Shown one piece after another: positions 60,486-64,000 of a DNA stretch of 64,000 bases; the stretch's first letter is position 1; the number at the start of each line of letters is the position of its first letter. The DNA is from Alphaproteobacteria bacterium (lineage in GTDB: Bacteria > Pseudomonadota > Alphaproteobacteria > UBA6615): assembly GCA_011087645.1 (NCBI GenBank), contig JAALLF010000006.1, positions 124,001 to 188,000 of the forward strand. Direction: 5' to 3'. Below the pieces are notes generated by a model that ran no database searches, had not been told where the DNA came from, and was given only the letters and a program-made list of their open reading frames with translations. Position numbers and translations under genes: made by a program.

Positions 60486-61613
60486 ATGGCTGAATTGGTT
60501 TCAACTCCGACGCTTGCCGTAGGCCGGTTTTTTAGCTGGTGGGGCGGTGAGCTGGCGGCCCTGGTGCCCGCGGCGTTGCGCCAATCGCTGGTCCGCCGAC
60601 CCCAGCTACGCGTGCTGCAATTCACCGCCACGGAACTCAGCTTTGCCGACTATCGCGGCAAACAGACACGCGAACTGGGCCGTATTAGCCTGGCCGAATT
60701 GGAAAACGACTCCAATCCCGCCATCGTCGCCCAGGCAAAGCGGCAATCGCGTAAGGCAGCAAAGACGGCAATTCTGCTGCCGTCGGAGCAGGCCTTGTAC
60801 AAGATGCTCACCCTGCCAGTCATGGCGGGATCGGATCTGCGCGATGCCTTAGCCTTTCAGATCGACCGACAAACCCCCTTTTCGCCGGACGATGTCTATT
60901 TCGACTATCGGGTCCGCGAGCGCGACAACGATGCGAAGCGTCTCTCGATCGAGCTCGTTGTCGCGCCGCGTACGGTGGTCGAGCGGGCCGTGAATACGGC
61001 GCGCCGCTTGGGATTTGACCCCGCGGCGGTCGGGGTCGGCGAAATCAATGGCGAAGACCCGTTTGAACTCGACCTATTACCGCGTTCGATGGCAAACCGG
61101 CGGCGAAATTTCCGTCCCCTGTTCGCACTGCTGGTGATCGCCGCTCTGCTCGGCGGCGCCTGGACCGTCGCGCAGGCCGCGCTAGACCGCAAAGAATCTG
61201 CTGCCAACGCGCTGAGCGAACAGGTCAATTTGGCGCGCCAGCGGGCCGACAAGCTGCAAGCGCTCAAAGACGAACGCGACGCACTGATTTTGGAGGGCCA
61301 GTTCCTAACCCGGCGCAAGGGAGAGGCCCCCAAACCGGTCTTATTCGTCGAGGAGCTGACCCGTGTCCTGCCTGACCATACCTGGTTGTTCCATCTGCAA
61401 CAGGACGGCACCCGCCTGCGGCTTTCCGGATATACCTCTGACGCCTCGTCGTTGATCGGCCTGATCGGCGAATTGCCAATGTTCTCCGACCCTAAGTTCG
61501 GCTCGCCAGTGACCCATGATCCGCGGCGTGAAAAAGACCGCTTCAATATTGTCGTCGAATTGAAATCTGACACATCCGAAACGGCGACCAACGCGGCGGA
61601 ACCGGCGCAATGA
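60486..61613 (+). CDS. gspL: Type II secretion system assembly protein GspL (PilM/PilN-like)
   Basis: The 375-residue protein joins a PilM-like cytoplasmic domain (AILLPSEQALYKMLTLPV, LAFQIDRQTPFSPDDVYFDY) to one membrane helix (FRPLFALLVIAALLGGAWTV) and a PilN-like periplasmic part with coiled coil (LSEQVNLARQRADKLQALKD) and VLFVEELTRVLPDHTWLF. This is the fused form seen in GspL-type proteins that recruit GspE to the membrane. The ATG at 60486 is preferred over a TTG at 60462. Confidence 0.88.
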   Translation: MAELVSTPTLAVGRFFSWWGGELAALVPAALRQSLVRRPQLRVLQFTATELSFADYRGKQTRELGRISLAELENDSNPAIVAQAKRQSRKAAKTAILLPSEQALYKMLTLPVMAGSDLRDALAFQIDRQTPFSPDDVYFDYRVRERDNDAKRLSIELVVAPRTVVERAVNTARRLGFDPAAVGVGEINGEDPFELDLLPRSMANRRRNFRPLFALLVIAALLGGAWTVAQAALDRKESAANALSEQVNLARQRADKLQALKDERDALILEGQFLTRRKGEAPKPVLFVEELTRVLPDHTWLFHLQQDGTRLRLSGYTSDASSLIGLIGELPMFSDPKFGSPVTHDPRREKDRFNIVVELKSDTSETATNAAEPAQ

Positions 61614-62197
61614 ACCGGACCGTCCCACCGCTGATTTCCCGCCTGCTTGCCGTGGGCCTCCTTATCCTAGCCATAGGCTTAGCGTGGGTTATTTTCGTCA
61701 GCCCCCTCAAGGCTAGTTTTGACGCCCAAGAAACTCGTATCACCCGCGCCAATGAACTGTTGGCACGCTATGAGAGGGCTTTGGCGGATGAACCGGGTTT
61801 ACGCGCCGAGATCGAGCAACTTCGCAAGAATGACGGCACCCCCGATCCGTTCCTGAAGGGCAATAGTACGCAGATCATCGCAGCTGATTTGCAGAACCAG
61901 ATTCAAAGACTGGTTGCCGGCGAACCGGGCGATATTCGTAGCATCCAGGTCCTGCCAGAAACCAAGGAAGACGGGTTCGAGAAAATTGGCCTGCGGGTTA
62001 CACTCACTGCGGGCATTCCGAGCATGCAGAAGATTTTCTACGATATCGAGACTTCCGTGCCAGCGCTTTTCGTCGATAATTTAGATGTCCGCACGAATGT
62101 CCGTCGTCGCCGGCGTAACGCGGAACCGACCAACCGGATCCAGATCCGTTTCGATGTATTCGGATACCGAAAGCTGACGGGTAATGATGCCAGCTAA
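61610..62197 (+). CDS. gspM: Type II secretion system protein GspM (PilO-like)
   Basis: This 195-residue bitopic protein has an N-terminal membrane helix (LLAVGLLILAIGLAWVIFVS), a coiled coil (ITRANELLARYERALADEPG) and a ferredoxin-like periplasmic end (MQKIFYDIETSVPALFVDNL), as in the subtype-b GspM/PilO group. It starts four bases inside the gspL end (ATGA), so the two are translated together. Confidence 0.88.
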   Translation: MNRTVPPLISRLLAVGLLILAIGLAWVIFVSPLKASFDAQETRITRANELLARYERALADEPGLRAEIEQLRKNDGTPDPFLKGNSTQIIAADLQNQIQRLVAGEPGDIRSIQVLPETKEDGFEKIGLRVTLTAGIPSMQKIFYDIETSVPALFVDNLDVRTNVRRRRRNAEPTNRIQIRFDVFGYRKLTGNDAS

Positions 62198-62711
62198 ATC
62201 CATCATAAGTGTTGGAAAACTAGTACTGCTTGTCCTCGGTATTGGCGGCGCCACGCCGGTAATTGCTCAAACGACAGCGGGATCGTTACCAACGCTGCCT
62301 CCCATCGACGCGCTATCGGAAACCATCGAACGGCCCCTCTTTCGCGAAGACCGCCGGCCCCCGTCAGTCGAGGAAGAACAGCAGGAAGAGCAAAACGTCG
62401 AGTCCGGATTGTTTACCCTGGTTGGCATCATCGTCTCGCCCAAACAGCGCATTGCCCTGGTTAAAGTGCGGGGATCGCAGGAAGTTCTGCAATTGAGTGA
62501 AGGTCAGCAGGCCAATGGCTGGACAGTCCTTCAAATCAGCGCGGGAGATGTAATATTTGAGTCGAGAGACAAGACAGAAACAATTGAATTGATTGATATA
62601 AAGCCCGCACCAACTCGACGACAAAGGGCGCGTGACCGCCGCCAACAACCGCAACAGCAAACGCAGCCGCAACCGGCGGCGCCACTACCGGGTAGTGAGC
62701 CAAGGAAATAG
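62184..62711 (+). CDS. Type II secretion system GspN/GspC-like periplasmic protein
   Basis: The 175-residue protein has an export signal or anchor (LVLLVLGIGGATPVIAQ), the motif IERPLFREDRRPP typical of GspN/GspC-related proteins, then an HR-like beta domain (GLFTLVGIIVSPKQRIALVK, VLQLSEGQQANGWTVLQI) and a Gln/Pro/Arg-rich tail. No separate gspC is present, so this protein may link the inner-membrane complex to the secretin. It overlaps gspM by 14 bases. Confidence 0.82.
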   Translation: MMPAKSIISVGKLVLLVLGIGGATPVIAQTTAGSLPTLPPIDALSETIERPLFREDRRPPSVEEEQQEEQNVESGLFTLVGIIVSPKQRIALVKVRGSQEVLQLSEGQQANGWTVLQISAGDVIFESRDKTETIELIDIKPAPTRRQRARDRRQQPQQQTQPQPAAPLPGSEPRK

Positions 62712-62996
62712 CGCTGATCGTCCTGTAAAGAGGTATCTCCGCAAATTTCGGGTTGTATTTAATCTAAAAACCTATCGGGTTACGGAACTGACAATCCGCG
62801 ACCTGTTGGGCAAGAAAATCGAAAAATTTTTGCAAAAAGCGCAAATTAATTTCACGCGTGGCTAGAATCGTTTCGTTATCAACCTGCCAAATTGAATAAA
62901 ATTTTAGCGGTATTCTGCGGGTCACGGCGAAAAAGCGGCGCATCATCCGCGCCTGTTCCTAACAAAGCCCTAATTCATAGTTTTTTAAATATAGCC

Positions 62997-63012
62997 TGCA
63001 AACCTGTTTGCA
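62997..63012. promoter_or_regulatory. 16-bp inverted repeat (possible operator)
   Basis: TGCAAAC-CT-GTTTGCA has perfect 7-bp arms, 44 bases upstream of the small secreted protein gene, beside an AT-rich stretch (TTTTTTAAATATA) that could be part of its promoter. Confidence 0.4.
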
Positions 63013-63013
63013 T

Positions 63014-63032
63014 CGGTCGGAGAATCCGATCG
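63014..63032 (+). promoter_or_regulatory. Leader hairpin before the secreted protein gene
   Basis: CGGTCGGA and TCCGATCG form an 8-bp RNA stem (one G-U pair) with a GAA loop, ending 23 bases before the ATG and just ahead of the GGAG ribosome site. It may protect the mRNA or affect initiation. Confidence 0.4.
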
Positions 63033-63055
63033 AATTCGAAAGGATGGAGACTGAC

Positions 63056-63379
63056 ATGTTACGGACAAACAGCGTTATCGCTGGGCTAGTCCTGTCAGTC
63101 GTTGCAATTAGTGGCAATGCAGCAGTAGCCCAGCAACAGCCGACGCAAAACAGTTGCACGGATCGCGGCAGCGCGCTCTCGCATCTGTCAAAGAATTACC
63201 AGGAAGAACCTGTCGCAATGGGGCTCGCCAGCAGCGGGGGCGTTGTTGAAGTGCTCACCAACGACAAAGGCTCATCCTGGTCGATCATCGTCACCATGCC
63301 GACCGGGGTTACCTGCCTCGTCGCATCGGGCGAAGGTTGGGAAGCCTTACAACCAATCATTTCGGGCAAAATTCTCTAG
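63056..63379 (+). CDS. Small secreted protein of unknown function
   Basis: The 107-residue product has a clear signal peptide (IAGLVLSVVAISGNAAVAQ). The mature part has CTDRGSALSHLSKNYQEEPV, MGLASSGGVVEVLTNDKGSSW and TGVTCLVASGEGWEAL, with two cysteines likely paired. I have seen this layout in alphaproteobacterial hypothetical proteins but know no function. The ATG at 63056 is supported by GGAG upstream; it converges on the DUF192 gene. Confidence 0.75.
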   Translation: MLRTNSVIAGLVLSVVAISGNAAVAQQQPTQNSCTDRGSALSHLSKNYQEEPVAMGLASSGGVVEVLTNDKGSSWSIIVTMPTGVTCLVASGEGWEALQPIISGKIL

Positions 63380-63401
63380 TCGGATAAGCTGCACCGCGGC
63401 G

Positions 63402-63887
63402 TCACTCGGCGTTGCCGAATAGCGGATGGATCAGCCGGTCGCCAGGTTTTATGGCGAGCCGGCCCACCGTCCCGGCATTCACCTCCAGAACAGCGCGTAC
63501 CGGTATACCGGCGGTAATCGTGGTCAACGATTGCGGCACCGTGCGTTCGACGATGTGGACGATGCGACCGTCCCGCGCCACGAATAGCATGTCCAGCGGT
63601 ACAAAGGTGTTGCGCATCCACATGGATGCAACCCGTTCGCGCTGGTGAAAGAACAACATGCCGGCGTTTTTGGCCAATTCCTGGCGGAACATCAGCCCCT
63701 GCGCCTGTTGGTTTTGGTTCAGGGCCAGTTCGATATCGAATTCATGACGGCCATCGGCTGTCTCAATATTCAAGGTCGATCGATCGAAGGTCGCCTGAGC
63801 ATTCGCATCCCGCGCGCTGCCTAGGTTTACCGCCCCGGCAAAGACCACGATCAGGGCCAAAACAGCTATTTTTTGCATCCACTTCAT
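63402..63887 (-). CDS. Exported DUF192 protein
   Basis: This 161-residue protein has a signal peptide (ending near RDANAQA) and a DUF192 domain: FDIELALNQNQQAQGLMFRQ, MLFFHQRERVASMWMRNTFVPLDMLF, IVHIVERTVPQS and VLEVNAGTVGRLAIKPGDRL. The family is widespread and of unknown role. Its ATG overlaps the stop of the upstream gene by four bases (ATGA), so the two are translationally coupled. Confidence 0.9.
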   Translation of the reverse strand: MKWMQKIAVLALIVVFAGAVNLGSARDANAQATFDRSTLNIETADGRHEFDIELALNQNQQAQGLMFRQELAKNAGMLFFHQRERVASMWMRNTFVPLDMLFVARDGRIVHIVERTVPQSLTTITAGIPVRAVLEVNAGTVGRLAIKPGDRLIHPLFGNAE

Positions 63888-64000
63888 TGAGCCACCACCA
63901 CATCAGCATCCAAGGGGTCAATCGTGCCATCTTGGGCGCAAACTGTGTCAATAATTTGCCGCACCTGGTCGCGCACCGGCCGCGTATCAGCCGGGTCGGC
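63884..64000 (-). CDS. C-terminal end of an unrecognised protein (runs off the window)
   Basis: Reading leftwards from the right edge, a frame of 38 codons (ending TIDPLDADVVVAQ) stops with TGA at 63884-63886, which overlaps the DUF192 start codon. The ATGA junction is the main reason to believe it. Too little is visible to name a family. Confidence 0.45.
   Translation of the reverse strand, partial: ADPADTRPVRDQVRQIIDTVCAQDGTIDPLDADVVVAQ

Larger units (their letters stand above)
62712..63055. other. Intergenic region after the secretion locus
   Basis: About 340 bases, notably AT-richer than the flanks. Short frames on either strand look non-coding. A perfect inverted repeat and a hairpin near its right end (listed separately) probably belong to the regulation of the following gene. 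I see no clear terminator for the secretion operon. Confidence 0.55.

Noticed and set aside
62632..62865. 77-codon frame after gspN
   Set aside because: Its first half is the Arg/Gln-rich tail of gspN in another frame, and the remainder is AT-rich intergenic DNA without a start site.

Overview
This is a GC-rich bacterial chromosome segment, almost certainly from an alphaproteobacterium of the Rhodospirillales-like kind. The signs are an NDUFS4-type accessory subunit of respiratory complex I, an SOS operator of the form GAAC-N7-GAAC in front of an imuA-imuB-dnaE2 mutagenesis operon, a DUF1194 protein, and a choline/betaine-type ABC transporter. I see no phage, insertion sequence, CRISPR array or plasmid function. 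Genes are densely packed, with many 1-4 base stop/start overlaps.

Layout. 1-2.8 kb: the end of a LeuA/HMGL-type enzyme with a terminator, then an alanine/sodium symporter and a universal stress protein. 2.9-4.5 kb: a cobalt-type nitrile hydratase operon (alpha, beta, accessory). 4.6-11.1 kb: an SDR, lipoproteins, two EamA transporters, an AhpD-like protein, a PqiA-like membrane protein and a CurA-like reductase. 11.1-15.3 kb: a 1390-residue class III cyclase with three TolB-like/TPR modules. 15.4-22.1 kb: EamA exporters, a type III polyketide synthase with an ICMT-type methyltransferase, oxidoreductases and a DM13 protein. 22.3-24.3 kb: malonyl-CoA decarboxylase and a SleB-type hydrolase. 24.6-30.4 kb: the SOS mutasome operon. 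30.5-34.0 kb: a frameshifted CopD-like gene and the choline/betaine ABC operon. 34.1-36.1 kb: a hydrolase-OsmC fusion and a DUF3105 protein. 36.2-41.4 kb: a sulfur amino-acid cluster (CysK/Cds-like, AlaX, SseA, MetC), a GST and a tiny zinc-ribbon protein. 41.5-48.2 kb: a catabolic run of alpha/beta hydrolase, LLM flavoprotein, thiolase-like protein with its OB-fold partner, a two-subunit CoA-transferase and an AhpD-like protein. 48.2-50.5 kb: a cupin, tRNA-Arg, NDUFS4, tRNA-Pro and DUF1194. 50.8-62.7 kb: a type II secretion locus, gspD-O-E-F-G-H-I-J-K then L-M-N. 63-64 kb: a small secreted protein, DUF192, and the end of another gene.

Most notable findings. (1) The gene at 47044-48150 is open in one frame except for a single TGA at 47785. 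Read as selenocysteine, this TGA completes the AhpD redox motif as C-x-x-U-x-x-x-H, and a hairpin fitting the bacterial SECIS pattern lies just downstream. (2) dnaE2 carries an in-frame insertion made of two inverted 36-bp palindromic units whose internal stems covary. (3) A CopD-like gene is broken by an apparent one-base frameshift. (4) The cyclase has grown by internal duplication, with a 206-bp stretch still identical between two modules.
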